From contig JAHIOM010000028.1 in assembly GCA_018895235.1 (NCBI GenBank), positions 1 to 38,390 on the forward strand: a stretch of 38,390 bases of DNA, read 5' to 3'. Below the pieces are notes generated by a model. The model made no database searches. It saw nothing but the letters and a program-made list of their open reading frames with translations, and was not told the DNA's origin. A program made the position numbers and the translations under genes. Of this stretch, positions 26,043 to 33,341 are shown one piece after another. Source of the DNA: Patescibacteria group bacterium (GTDB lineage Bacteria > Patescibacteriota > Minisyncoccia > Minisyncoccales > Staskawiczbacteraceae). Numbering within the stretch: the first letter of the stretch is position 1; the number at the start of each line of letters is the position of its first letter.

Positions 26043-26384
26043 TTATTTTTGCGACTTTTCCCAAGCAGTAAGTTGTTTGGAAACACTCTCGACCTTTTCG
26101 TTGATATCTACAAACCTTTTCAATCCCACCTGCCCCAAATCTCTTGTTAATCTAAAAAACATTCTAATTGTTTCAATTTTTTCTCTTGCTTTTTCAATAT
26201 ATGGTCTTTTGGAAAAACTGGAATTGGCTCTATAAATATTAGTTATCATTTCCATTGCCTCCCTTTTTATATTCTCGCCCAAAGTGTATTTATACTCCCG
26301 GTTAAAATCTTTTATCGCTCTAAATATATCAATCAAAAGATCATAACTGGCTTTGTATACTGGGAGATGATTATATGTGGCCAT
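26043..26384 (-). CDS. avd: Avd-like DGR accessory protein (four-helix bundle)
   Basis: The 113-residue all-helical protein belongs to the four-helix-bundle group that includes Avd and the 23S rRNA intervening-sequence proteins (YKASYDLLIDIFRAIKDFNREYKYTLGENIKREAMEMITNIYRAN pattern, then PYIEKAREKIETIRMFFRLTRDLG). In DGRs, Avd forms a basic pentamer that binds the RT and the template RNA and is needed for mutagenic copying. Its place between VR and TR, 65 nt after the target stop, is the standard order. By sequence alone it cannot be told from an rRNA intervening-sequence protein, but the setting decides it. Confidence 0.9.
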   Translation of the reverse strand: MATYNHLPVYKASYDLLIDIFRAIKDFNREYKYTLGENIKREAMEMITNIYRANSSFSKRPYIEKAREKIETIRMFFRLTRDLGQVGLKRFVDINEKVESVSKQLTAWEKSQK

Positions 26385-26411
26385 AATTTTGAATAGTCAA
26401 ATAGCCGAATA

Positions 26412-26448
26412 CACATTGAAATTGCGGCGAAGCCGCAATTTCAATGTG
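26412..26448. promoter_or_regulatory. Hairpin/cruciform just past the VR (DGR target-site element)
   Basis: A perfect 17-bp inverted repeat (26412-26428 with 26432-26448) with a three-base GAA loop, 2 nt past the VR end. The plus-strand tip is GCGAAGC, a known very stable DNA mini-hairpin. Hairpins a few bases past the VR are required for efficient retrohoming in Bordetella phage BPP-1. There is no T-run, so it is not a typical terminator, and the TR has no such hairpin. Confidence 0.8.
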
Positions 26449-26449
26449 A

Positions 26450-28798
26450 TCAGTTCTTGAGGCAGCGGACCGAAAAGCCGTAGGCCTTATCGAAGGTGCC
26501 GCGGTAGACCGACGCGCCGCCAGAACTCAATTTGCGATACCAAGCGCTAGTCCCACTCTGCAAAGATGTCCAGAAGTACCCGTAGGAAGAAAGATAGAAG
26601 AACGACCCACCGGTACCGCGGTCGCCAGCTAAAAGACCGGAGAAATGCGTGGAATCAACGGTCTTTAATGTTGTTCCTTCGTTGGTGCCGCGCCAGCCAG
26701 TAGTACTGGCGTCGTATGGAAAATCCGTGGCGCAGGTTCCTGATGTGCAGACAGTCAATTCTAATGTGGTGTACTCGTCGTGGGTTGGAATATGCCAGCC
26801 GGTTGGGCAGATGCCTTGAGCTCCGGCTGTTGTTGAACCGCACATTGCCTGATTCCATTGGTATAACCCCCCGTTTGAGGTGCAGTTTGCTTCGGTATCT
26901 GAATAACAATATTTTTGGATTGAAGCGCAACTGGTGCCTTGTGTGTTTGCTCCGGCGGTCAGTGTTCCCACATTGATATTTTGACGCATCCAGCACTGGC
27001 TTCCAATTAAAACAGTTGAATAGGTTTTAGCATCCCTTGAATCAACTAAAGTATTGCCGCAAACCCAGGAAGAGCTGGCGGACAAAGAAACCGTTCCGCC
27101 TGTCGTATCTACGGTAAGATTTGTGCTATCGGCGATTTTAGTTGTATCGGCAAAGTTATCCGTAATGGTTGCGGGGGTTGGGTCAACAATCCAATCAATA
27201 TCAACATTACCAATAATCTTTAAATCAAAGACATCTGTGGGTGTTTGTAGGTTGGTGAGATATACTTTGTAAATGTTTTCTTGGTCTATGTTTTCAAAGG
27301 CGGTAATCAGCTGGTCGCTGTTTTCCTGATAAACCTCTACTCTGACGCTTTCACTCGGATTTGTTGGTTTGGCATAGAGGGTAATGTCATTTTGGTTGGT
27401 GAGGATTTGTTGGAAAGTAATTCTGACGTAGTAGTTGTTTTCTATAGTTACCCAAACATTGTCTTGGGCCTGTACTTGGTCGTAGATGTCTTCAATAATA
27501 TTTCTGTCTTGGTCTAACTTGAACGCCTTGGAGATAAAAATGATATTAAATATCTGCTCTGATAAATGAGGCACTGTCCACTCTACATAATCAAGCTTGC
27601 CATTGTTGTTAAGGTCATAGGCATTGAATTGCACATCCTGATTATTGTTGTTCTGCCACTTGATTTTTATCTTGTTTTCCTGACCTACCTTGAAAATTTC
27701 GGGAATGGTGGTGTAGGCCAAAACATTTGTGTATTCAAATTCATCCGGAGCGGAAACAGCGACTAATTTTCCTGTGTCTGTTTCCTGCTCTGTAATTTCC
27801 GGCACCGGGGTCTCGTATTCTATGGCTATATAATCGCTGACTTCCGGAGCAAGAGCAACTTCTTCTGCGGGCGGAGTGACCTCTTCTTCTGGTTGCGAAG
27901 GAATAATCTCTTCCGCTGGAGAGGGTGGAGTTTCTTCTACCGGCGGTTGTTCTTCTATTACCGGTTGGTCAGACGGCGACACTGTTTCTAATATATCCAC
28001 ATTTTCTATTGGAAGCTCTTGGAGGGTCGGACCTTCCAAGGGCACTTCCGCTGAAGGCGGAGTAATTTCTTCTGTCGGAGGAGCTATTTCTTCTATTGGT
28101 TGGGGACTAGTTTCTTCTACCGGCTGAACTGGTTCCTCTTGCGCCGGCGGGACAGATTCTTCGGGCTGAATAAAGGGAGTTAGGTCAACAAACTTATTGT
28201 CTTTTGTTTCAATAATTTTAACTTCGGCTTGTTTTTGTTCTTCTTTTTCTGCTTTTTTCTCTTCTTTAATTTCTTCTTTCTCTTCTTTGAATATTTCTTT
28301 AATTTGGTCAGCAGCGTTTTCAAGGCTGGCGGTTAAAGAGTGCCAGGCCATGACTAGGATGTTTGGTTTTTGGGTCTTGGGCTGGATAAGGGTGGCCAGC
28401 AGTTCCTTTCTTTTTTCCTGGGTCAATGTTTCAGGCTTTTCTTTTACGACGCTGAGAGCGGCTTGGCCTGTTTTGATGGTGATGTTTTGGGCGTCTTTGG
28501 GAAGCTCCAAATATCTTTTATCCTTCTGAATAGCGCTGGCAGTCACAACCTTTACCCATTTAACCGGCTGGCCGGCTATGATTATGTTTTGTTTGATTGC
28601 AACCTCTTTGATAATCTGGTCTTGGGGTATTTGGGGCCTGAAAATTCCAGCTTGGACTCCCAGCAAAACAAGAACGACAAAAACCAAAAAAGAAAAAAAG
28701 AGCCGTAGCTCTTCTTTTTTAAGTTTTCTTAAAACAAACTCTTTTACAAGATTGGCGGGAATGGAAATTTTCTTTGTAAATTTATTTTTTTCTTCCAT
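26450..28798 (-). CDS. DGR target: membrane-anchored display protein with variable Fib_succ_major (C-type-lectin-like) domain
   Basis: 782 residues. A basic N-terminus and one membrane helix (about 33-51) give a signal-anchor. Then come a helical region (about 55-150), a Lys/Glu-rich stretch (about 165-195), a long Pro/Glu-rich stalk (about 210-330, repeated PxEE), a beta-rich part (about 340-560), and a C-terminal domain from about 580 with CWMRQN, GGLYQWNQAM, CPTGWHIPT and FSVRCLKN-stop, matching the Fibrobacter succinogenes major paralogous domain, a formylglycine-enzyme/C-type-lectin relative. The VR encodes residues from about 722 to the end. Variable sites are mostly Tyr, Gly, Phe and Ser, as in binding surfaces. 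The stalk would hold the variable tip away from the cell. Confidence 0.92.
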   Translation of the reverse strand: MEEKNKFTKKISIPANLVKEFVLRKLKKEELRLFFSFLVFVVLVLLGVQAGIFRPQIPQDQIIKEVAIKQNIIIAGQPVKWVKVVTASAIQKDKRYLELPKDAQNITIKTGQAALSVVKEKPETLTQEKRKELLATLIQPKTQKPNILVMAWHSLTASLENAADQIKEIFKEEKEEIKEEKKAEKEEQKQAEVKIIETKDNKFVDLTPFIQPEESVPPAQEEPVQPVEETSPQPIEEIAPPTEEITPPSAEVPLEGPTLQELPIENVDILETVSPSDQPVIEEQPPVEETPPSPAEEIIPSQPEEEVTPPAEEVALAPEVSDYIAIEYETPVPEITEQETDTGKLVAVSAPDEFEYTNVLAYTTIPEIFKVGQENKIKIKWQNNNNQDVQFNAYDLNNNGKLDYVEWTVPHLSEQIFNIIFISKAFKLDQDRNIIEDIYDQVQAQDNVWVTIENNYYVRITFQQILTNQNDITLYAKPTNPSESVRVEVYQENSDQLITAFENIDQENIYKVYLTNLQTPTDVFDLKIIGNVDIDWIVDPTPATITDNFADTTKIADSTNLTVDTTGGTVSLSASSSWVCGNTLVDSRDAKTYSTVLIGSQCWMRQNINVGTLTAGANTQGTSCASIQKYCYSDTEANCTSNGGLYQWNQAMCGSTTAGAQGICPTGWHIPTHDEYTTLELTVCTSGTCATDFPYDASTTGWRGTNEGTTLKTVDSTHFSGLLAGDRGTGGSFFYLSSYGYFWTSLQSGTSAWYRKLSSGGASVYRGTFDKAYGFSVRCLKN
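26451..26634 (-). repeat. DGR variable repeat (VR)
   Basis: The partner of the TR at 25675-25858. There are 22 differences in 184 bp; 21 fall where the TR coding strand has A, and one is T to G (26552, silent). They change 15 residues: 13 Asn, one Asp and one Thr in the TR become Tyr, Gly, Phe, Ser or Asp in the VR. The 31 bp next to the stop codon are unchanged (26451-26481), the likely initiation site for mutagenic homing. Confidence 0.97.
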
Positions 28799-28841
28799 AT
28801 AATTAAATAGAAATTTTAATAATAATTCTTTTTTTAGCTAG

Positions 28842-28868
28842 TTTTCCTGAAGTCAGACTTCGGGAAAA
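28842..28868. terminator. Stem-loop between AbiEii gene and DGR target gene
   Basis: A 12-bp stem with one G-T pair (28842-28853 with 28857-28868). It could end the AbiEii transcript before the DGR operon; the following T-run is poor, so this is uncertain. Confidence 0.45.
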
Positions 28869-28910
28869 TGCTTACAATTGGTTGGTTGAAATTGAGGGTG
28901 ACCGGCGATT

Positions 28911-29531
28911 TCATCCTAATTTAATTTTTTTTATCTCTTCTTCAAAAAATTCATGAAGCTGCTGTTTTGAAACAGATTCTTTCAAAAAATTTATTCTCAT
29001 TTCTCTTACATCCTGTAGATAAATTAACTGTTCTAAAAACAATCTGCCATTAAACTCATCTTTGTATTTTTTCTCGGCAATACTGATTATACCATTCAAA
29101 TCAATGTATTTATCTTTTAAAATAAAATACAAATCAATATAATCTTTTAAACTCGGCCTTCTTCCTAAAACATTGGCTTTCATAGCCGCTATTTCAGAAA
29201 TTTTTAAAATATTCACGCCCTGATAATTTATAAATCCAAGAATAGGCGGAAAAAGATATTTAACAAAATCTATTTTTATTTTATCAATTTTTACGGTAAG
29301 TTGATTTGAATTATTAATAACAACAGAAATTTTATAATCTTTAAAAACTTTTTCTACTTTATCTAAAAAATTTGGAGAAATCTTTTTATTAGAAAACAAA
29401 TCAAAATCAACAGAAACTCTATGCCCTATTTGTAATGCTAAAGCGGTTCCGCCCACCAAATAAAAACCGCGGAATTCTTTAAGTTTCTGGAATACTTTTT
29501 GCCTCTTTGATCCGATGGCTTCGAGATACAT
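28911..29531 (-). CDS. AbiEii/AbiGii-type nucleotidyltransferase (toxin-like)
   Basis: The 206-residue protein carries the minimal nucleotidyltransferase signature: YLVGGTALAL (about 24-33), then GHRVSVDFDLF with Asp42 and Asp44 that bind metal, and a third acidic site further on. Family members include AbiEii-type toxins, which modify tRNA or other targets with nucleotides, as well as proteins of unknown role. It overlaps the upstream small gene by 53 nt, the coupling typical of toxin-antitoxin pairs. Length is on the short side for the family. Toxicity is inferred from family and context only. Confidence 0.85.
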   Translation of the reverse strand: MYLEAIGSKRQKVFQKLKEFRGFYLVGGTALALQIGHRVSVDFDLFSNKKISPNFLDKVEKVFKDYKISVVINNSNQLTVKIDKIKIDFVKYLFPPILGFINYQGVNILKISEIAAMKANVLGRRPSLKDYIDLYFILKDKYIDLNGIISIAEKKYKDEFNGRLFLEQLIYLQDVREMRINFLKESVSKQQLHEFFEEEIKKIKLG

Positions 29532-29799
29532 ATTTTAATTTATTTATTTTGAGAAGAAGCGACACTAACTTCAGCGCTCTTTCGCGAAAAGCGCTAATCG
29601 GAATATTTTCAATTATTTCTTTAGATTTTTCTCTGCCGTAATATTTAAAAAGCCACTGCCAATGTCGCCAATCGCCATAATTTATTACTTGAATTATTAT
29701 TTCCTCTTCATTTTCTTGAATGTTAAGCTTTGAAAAATCGCAATACCAAAAAAGCGGTTTGAAAAACTGAGGAAGTGTTTTTTTTTCAGCGGAAACCAT
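29479..29799 (-). CDS. DUF6922-like partner of the AbiEii protein (putative antitoxin)
   Basis: The 106-residue protein has the pattern LFWYCDFSKLNIQENEEEIIIQVINYGDWRHWQWLFKYYG, as in DUF6922-type proteins that precede AbiEii nucleotidyltransferases in Bacteroidetes and CPR genomes. It is first in the pair, and its 3' end overlaps the toxin-like gene by 53 nt. An antitoxin or regulatory role is the usual reading. Upstream, a TATAAT (29847-29852) and an inverted repeat (29861-29876) offer a promoter with a possible operator. Confidence 0.7.
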   Translation of the reverse strand: MVSAEKKTLPQFFKPLFWYCDFSKLNIQENEEEIIIQVINYGDWRHWQWLFKYYGREKSKEIIENIPISAFRERALKLVSLLLKINKLKYVSRSHRIKEAKSIPET

Positions 29800-29815
29800 A
29801 ATTACGAGCGAGGGA

Positions 29816-29876
29816 GCCCCGCTTAGCGGGGCGACCGAGCGAAGTGATTATATAAAAAGGTTTCTATAAATAGAAA
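29816..29876 (-). promoter_or_regulatory. Upstream region of the AbiEii pair: hairpin, -10 box and inverted repeat
   Basis: GCCCCGC-TTA-GCGGGGC hairpin (29816-29832) in the leader, TATAAT at 29847-29852, and TTTCTA-TAAA-TAGAAA (29861-29876) over the -35 region. The last could bind the antitoxin for self-control. Confidence 0.35.
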
Positions 29877-29957
29877 CTAAAGTTTATATATTGTAATTAT
29901 ATCATATTTACTTTTAAAATTCCATCATTTGCTATTTTCCTAAAAACCTGCTATTAT

Positions 29958-29966
29958 TGGTATAAT
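29958..29966 (+). promoter_or_regulatory. Extended -10 promoter before the holin-like gene
   Basis: TGG-TATAAT; the -35 region is poor. The leader is about 75 nt and contains the AGAACC palindrome (29968-29990). Confidence 0.45.
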
Positions 29967-29967
29967 A

Positions 29968-29990
29968 AGAACCTGCCTGCTGGCAGAACC
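29968..29990. repeat. Short palindrome flanked by AGAACC direct repeats (copy 2)
   Basis: AGAACC, TGCCTGCTGGC and AGAACC, followed by TTGA as at 2070-2101. The core is a short imperfect palindrome. Confidence 0.4.
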
Positions 29991-30048
29991 TTGATTCGCT
30001 AATGTATTGCAGCTCACGCTACATAATATATAATCTTGAATTAACGAA

Positions 30049-30444
30049 ATGGGGAAAATTCTTTCTCAATTAATCGCGGGCATTTTGGGTTTATGGTTGG
30101 CTGTTATTTTTATATCTGAAATTAAAATAAGAATTCTGCCCGATTCAAACTTCTTTGGGGTTCCTTTAACTGCTCAGTGGCATATTATCGTTTTTTTGGG
30201 ACTAACTCTGGGATTGCTTAATATATTTTTAAAACCGGTCTTAAAAATGATTGCCCTGCCCTTAAGAATCGTAACCTTAGGTCTTTTCAGTTTAGTAATA
30301 AATATGGTCTTAATTTGGGCGGTTGACCTAATATTTCAAGAAATAACAATACCCTGGTTCTGGCCTCTTTTATGGACAACTCTTATTATTTGGTTCTTAA
30401 GTCTGATAATCCCTATGTTATTTGGGAGAAAGGAAAAAGGATAA
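30049..30444 (+). CDS. Phage-holin-family (4TMS, PF04020-like) membrane protein
   Basis: The 131-residue protein has four predicted membrane helices (about 5-24, 42-62, 66-90, 100-125) and the family pattern TAQWHIIVFLGLTLGLLNIFLKPVLKMIALPLRIVTLGLFSLVINMVLIW. The family is named after mycobacterial phage holins, but chromosomal members are widespread with unknown function. It is not accompanied by phage genes here, so a phage origin is not supported. Confidence 0.88.
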   Translation: MGKILSQLIAGILGLWLAVIFISEIKIRILPDSNFFGVPLTAQWHIIVFLGLTLGLLNIFLKPVLKMIALPLRIVTLGLFSLVINMVLIWAVDLIFQEITIPWFWPLLWTTLIIWFLSLIIPMLFGRKEKG

Positions 30445-30547
30445 AAATGATGCCAATATGCTAATTTTATGCTAATCTACGAATTACGAATACGTATTTG
30501 CAATTAGCGAAATTGGCATAAAATTCGTTGATTAGCATCACATTGTT
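30445..30547. repeat. Imperfect palindrome between holin-like gene and secG
   Basis: The segment 30450-30540 is a mosaic of the words ATGCTAAT, GCCAAT, TTTTATGC and ACGAAT and their complements. It starts with GATGCCAAT and ends with GATTAGCATC, so it can fold into a long interrupted stem. No gene is seen. Confidence 0.45.
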
Positions 30548-30763
30548 ATGCAACAATATTTACTTATAATCCAAATCATAGTCTCTATTTTAATAGTCGT
30601 TTGTATATCCCTGCAACAAAGAGGAGCGGCTTTGGGTTCTGCTTTCGGCGGAGGAGGAGAATTTTATGCAAGCAGGCGAGGTCTGCAAAAGAAGCTTTTC
30701 TATGCGACCGTAGCCCTAACGACTCTCTTTATTCTTTTGGGAATCCTCAATCTTTTAATCTAA
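30548..30763 (+). CDS. secG: Preprotein translocase subunit SecG
   Basis: The 71-residue protein has two membrane helices (about 3-19 and 50-70) joined by the SecG loop with LQQRGAALGSAFGGGGEFYASRRG. SecG sits beside SecYE and aids protein export, needed for the many exported proteins coded nearby. It ends 3 nt before the solute-binding protein gene, so the two are co-transcribed. Confidence 0.93.
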   Translation: MQQYLLIIQIIVSILIVVCISLQQRGAALGSAFGGGGEFYASRRGLQKKLFYATVALTTLFILLGILNLLI

Positions 30764-30766
30764 CAA

Positions 30767-32740
30767 ATGAAACAGATAAAACTCCCAAATCTCTCTCAAT
30801 GGAAAAGGATTTTTAAAATACTCCACAAAAAAGAGAAAATAGCATTTCTTACCTTTTTGGTTTTAGCTCTAGGGTCTTTAATTTTTCTGTTAACCAGCCT
30901 TTATTTGGACCATACTAAAATCGCTCCAGCTTTCGGAGGATCTTTCAGCGAGGGAGTAGTTGGCCAACCGAGATTCCTCAACCCTATTTATGGCGAAACC
31001 AATGATGTTGACAGGGATTTAATCGAACTTATTTTTTCCGGACTGATGTCTTACGATAATACGGGGCAGATTGTTAAAGATATGGCCTCGGATTATAAAA
31101 TCTCAGAGGACGGCAGAGTTTATGAGTTTACGCTAAAAGACAATATTTTCTGGCACGATGGTAAGCCCTTCACTTCAGAAGATATAATTTTTACAATAAA
31201 AACAATCCAGAACTCCGATTATAAAAGCCCTTTAAGGGCTAACTGGTTAGAGGTAGAAACGGAAATGATTTCAGAAAAATCCTTTCGTTTGAAATTAAAA
31301 AGCCCCTATAATTCTTTTTTGGAAAACTGCACCCTAAAAATAATACCAAAACACATTTGGGAAAGTATATTGCCGGAGAGCTTCGCCCTTTCTTTTTATA
31401 ACCTTCAGCCAATCGGCTCTGGCCCCTACAAATTTAAGGAGTTAAGGCAGGCGGACACCGGCTTTATAAAATCTATAACACTGAAATCTAACCAAAATTA
31501 TTATCAAAAAAAGCCGTTTATTTCTGAAATTTCCTTCAAGTTTTTTGAAAAAAAAGAAGATTTAATTAAAGCTGCAGCCAAAAAAGAGATTGACAGCTTT
31601 TCCTCCGCATATCTGAACGGCCAAACTTCTTTGCCGAAAAACTTCTCTTTTTATTCTTTTGCAACGCCGAGATATTTTTCTATTTTTTTCAATATTACAA
31701 AATCCGATATTTTTGCTGACAAAAAAATAAGATGGGCATTGAATTATGCCATAAACAAACAAGAGATAATTGATGGAATAAATTCTCCGCTTCTTAAAGA
31801 ATACAATGCCGAAGTTTTCCGGATTGTAGAATCGCCGATTCTGCCTGATTTTTTTGGATATCAAGACCCTTCAGAAATTTACGGCTTTAATATTGAAGAG
31901 GCAAAAGAACTTCTTGATGAAGCAGGATTTAAAGAAAACGACGAGGGCAAAAGGGAGAAAAGCATTATTAAAAATCCTGCCTTTCAGTTTAAAATAAACC
32001 TTGCAACCGGCTCGCAAGGAAAAGATGTTGAAGAGCTTCAGAAATGTTTGGCAAAAGACCCTGATATTTACCAAGGCGAGATCACAGGATATTTTGGGAA
32101 AGCCACCAAAGAAGCGGTCACTAAGTTCCAGGAAAAATATTCTATAAACATCACAAATTTCGGCTCTGTCGGTAAAACAACCAGGGCAAAATTAAACGAA
32201 CTTTGCACTCCCCCGCCCCAGACAACCCTACCGCTTCAATTCACCTTAACAACAGTCAACCAACCGCTGTTGGTCCGGGTTGCGGATATTTTAAAATCCC
32301 AACTGGAAAAAATAGGCGCGATGGTTGAAATTAAAGCGCTGGACATCCAAGACTTAAAACCAATAATCAAAGAAAGGAATTATGATGCTTTGCTTTATGG
32401 AGAGGCTCTGGGTATGCTTTTTGACCCATATCCCTTTTGGCATTCTGCCCAAATAATTGACCCGGGCTTGAATCTTTCCGGTTATGAGAATAAAAACGCC
32501 GACAAGCTGTTAAAAGAAGGCAGAGAAACATTAGATGAGGATATAAAAAAAGAAAAATACGAAGAGTTCCAAGAAATATTAATTGCGGACGCACCAGCAG
32601 TATTCTTATACAACTCCAGCTATTTTTATTTTATTGATAATAAGATAAAAGGGATTGAAACCAAAAAAATAATCGACCCAGCTAGAAGGTTTTCCAACAT
32701 CGAAGATTGGTATTTAAAAACCCGCCGGGCTTGGAAGTAG
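30767..32740 (+). CDS. Family 5 extracellular solute-binding protein with inserted peptidoglycan-binding domain
   Basis: 657 residues. A membrane segment at about 25-47 anchors it outside. The SBP_bac_5 fold begins with GVVGQPRFLNPIYGETNDVDRDLIELIFSGLMSYD (about 63-97) and includes FTLKDNIFWHDGKPFTSEDI, as in oligopeptide/nickel binders. At about 410-480 it is interrupted by a PG_binding_1 module (GSQGKDVEELQKCL...GYFGKATKEAVTKFQ...GSVGKTTRAKLNELC). The SBP fold then resumes (LPLQFTLTTVNQPLLVRVADILKSQLEKIGAMVEI). No permease or ATPase genes are adjacent, so uptake partners are unknown; the insert could tie the binder to the wall. Confidence 0.87.
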   Translation: MKQIKLPNLSQWKRIFKILHKKEKIAFLTFLVLALGSLIFLLTSLYLDHTKIAPAFGGSFSEGVVGQPRFLNPIYGETNDVDRDLIELIFSGLMSYDNTGQIVKDMASDYKISEDGRVYEFTLKDNIFWHDGKPFTSEDIIFTIKTIQNSDYKSPLRANWLEVETEMISEKSFRLKLKSPYNSFLENCTLKIIPKHIWESILPESFALSFYNLQPIGSGPYKFKELRQADTGFIKSITLKSNQNYYQKKPFISEISFKFFEKKEDLIKAAAKKEIDSFSSAYLNGQTSLPKNFSFYSFATPRYFSIFFNITKSDIFADKKIRWALNYAINKQEIIDGINSPLLKEYNAEVFRIVESPILPDFFGYQDPSEIYGFNIEEAKELLDEAGFKENDEGKREKSIIKNPAFQFKINLATGSQGKDVEELQKCLAKDPDIYQGEITGYFGKATKEAVTKFQEKYSINITNFGSVGKTTRAKLNELCTPPPQTTLPLQFTLTTVNQPLLVRVADILKSQLEKIGAMVEIKALDIQDLKPIIKERNYDALLYGEALGMLFDPYPFWHSAQIIDPGLNLSGYENKNADKLLKEGRETLDEDIKKEKYEEFQEILIADAPAVFLYNSSYFYFIDNKIKGIETKKIIDPARRFSNIEDWYLKTRRAWK

Positions 32741-32750
32741 ATTTAAAAAA

Positions 32751-33341
32751 ATGGATATTAATCTAAAAAAACTTAAACCGGATATTCGCCACCTCAACGA
32801 TATGAGAGAGGTTGTTTATGATAAAGAGTGGTTAAAAACAGCTCCCAACCTTGAGCTCTATTATATGTATAGAGGATTAAAGGAAAAAAACGGACTGAGA
32901 TACAACATCACCGTTGTTCCAACAAGAATGCTGGGTAAGGAGCTCGTTAAAACAAAGGGACATGTCCACATTGGAAGTTTTGGAGAAACCTATACTGTTC
33001 TTGAGGGAGAGGCGATTTATCTTATGCAGAAAACAAAAGACAATATTGTAGAAGATATTTATGCGGTAAAAGCACAAAAGGGCGAATCAGTAATAATTCC
33101 TCCTCTTTACGGCCATGTAACCATTAATCCATCTAACCAAGATTTAAAAATCGGCGACTGGAGTTCTCAAAATTGCAAAAGCGACTATTCTTTATTTGAA
33201 AAATTAAACGGCGCCTGCTATTACTACACCAAGAAAGGATGGATCAAAAACGAAAACTACAAAAACGTTCCTCAAATTCGCTTTGAAAAACCTATGGTCG
33301 GAGAATTGGATATAAAATCAATTTTAGAAACCACAAAATGA
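32751..33341 (+). CDS. Cupin-type glucose-6-phosphate isomerase
   Basis: The 196-residue protein matches the archaeal-type phosphoglucose isomerase (GPI cupin, PF06560), unrelated to the common Pgi fold. Metal-binding residues lie in GHVHIGSFGETYTVLEGEA (H-x-H and E) and the later YGHVTINPS. The N-terminal ELYYMYRGL and TVVPTRMLGKELVKTKGH are typical. It interconverts glucose 6-phosphate and fructose 6-phosphate and needs a divalent metal. It is 10 nt after the solute-binding gene. The 3' end takes part in a 21-bp inverted repeat. Confidence 0.92.
   Translation: MDINLKKLKPDIRHLNDMREVVYDKEWLKTAPNLELYYMYRGLKEKNGLRYNITVVPTRMLGKELVKTKGHVHIGSFGETYTVLEGEAIYLMQKTKDNIVEDIYAVKAQKGESVIIPPLYGHVTINPSNQDLKIGDWSSQNCKSDYSLFEKLNGACYYYTKKGWIKNENYKNVPQIRFEKPMVGELDIKSILETTK

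Noticed and set aside
25871-26086. 71-aa frame between avd and TR
   Set aside because: It overlaps the end of avd, has no coherent protein pattern and lies over the structured template-RNA leader.
26412-26448. Transcription terminator for the target gene
   Set aside because: There is no T-run after the stem on either strand, and its spacing to the VR fits the DGR element better.
30049-30444. Prophage remnant because of the holin-like gene
   Set aside because: No lysis, capsid or phage replication genes nearby; this four-TM family is common on chromosomes.
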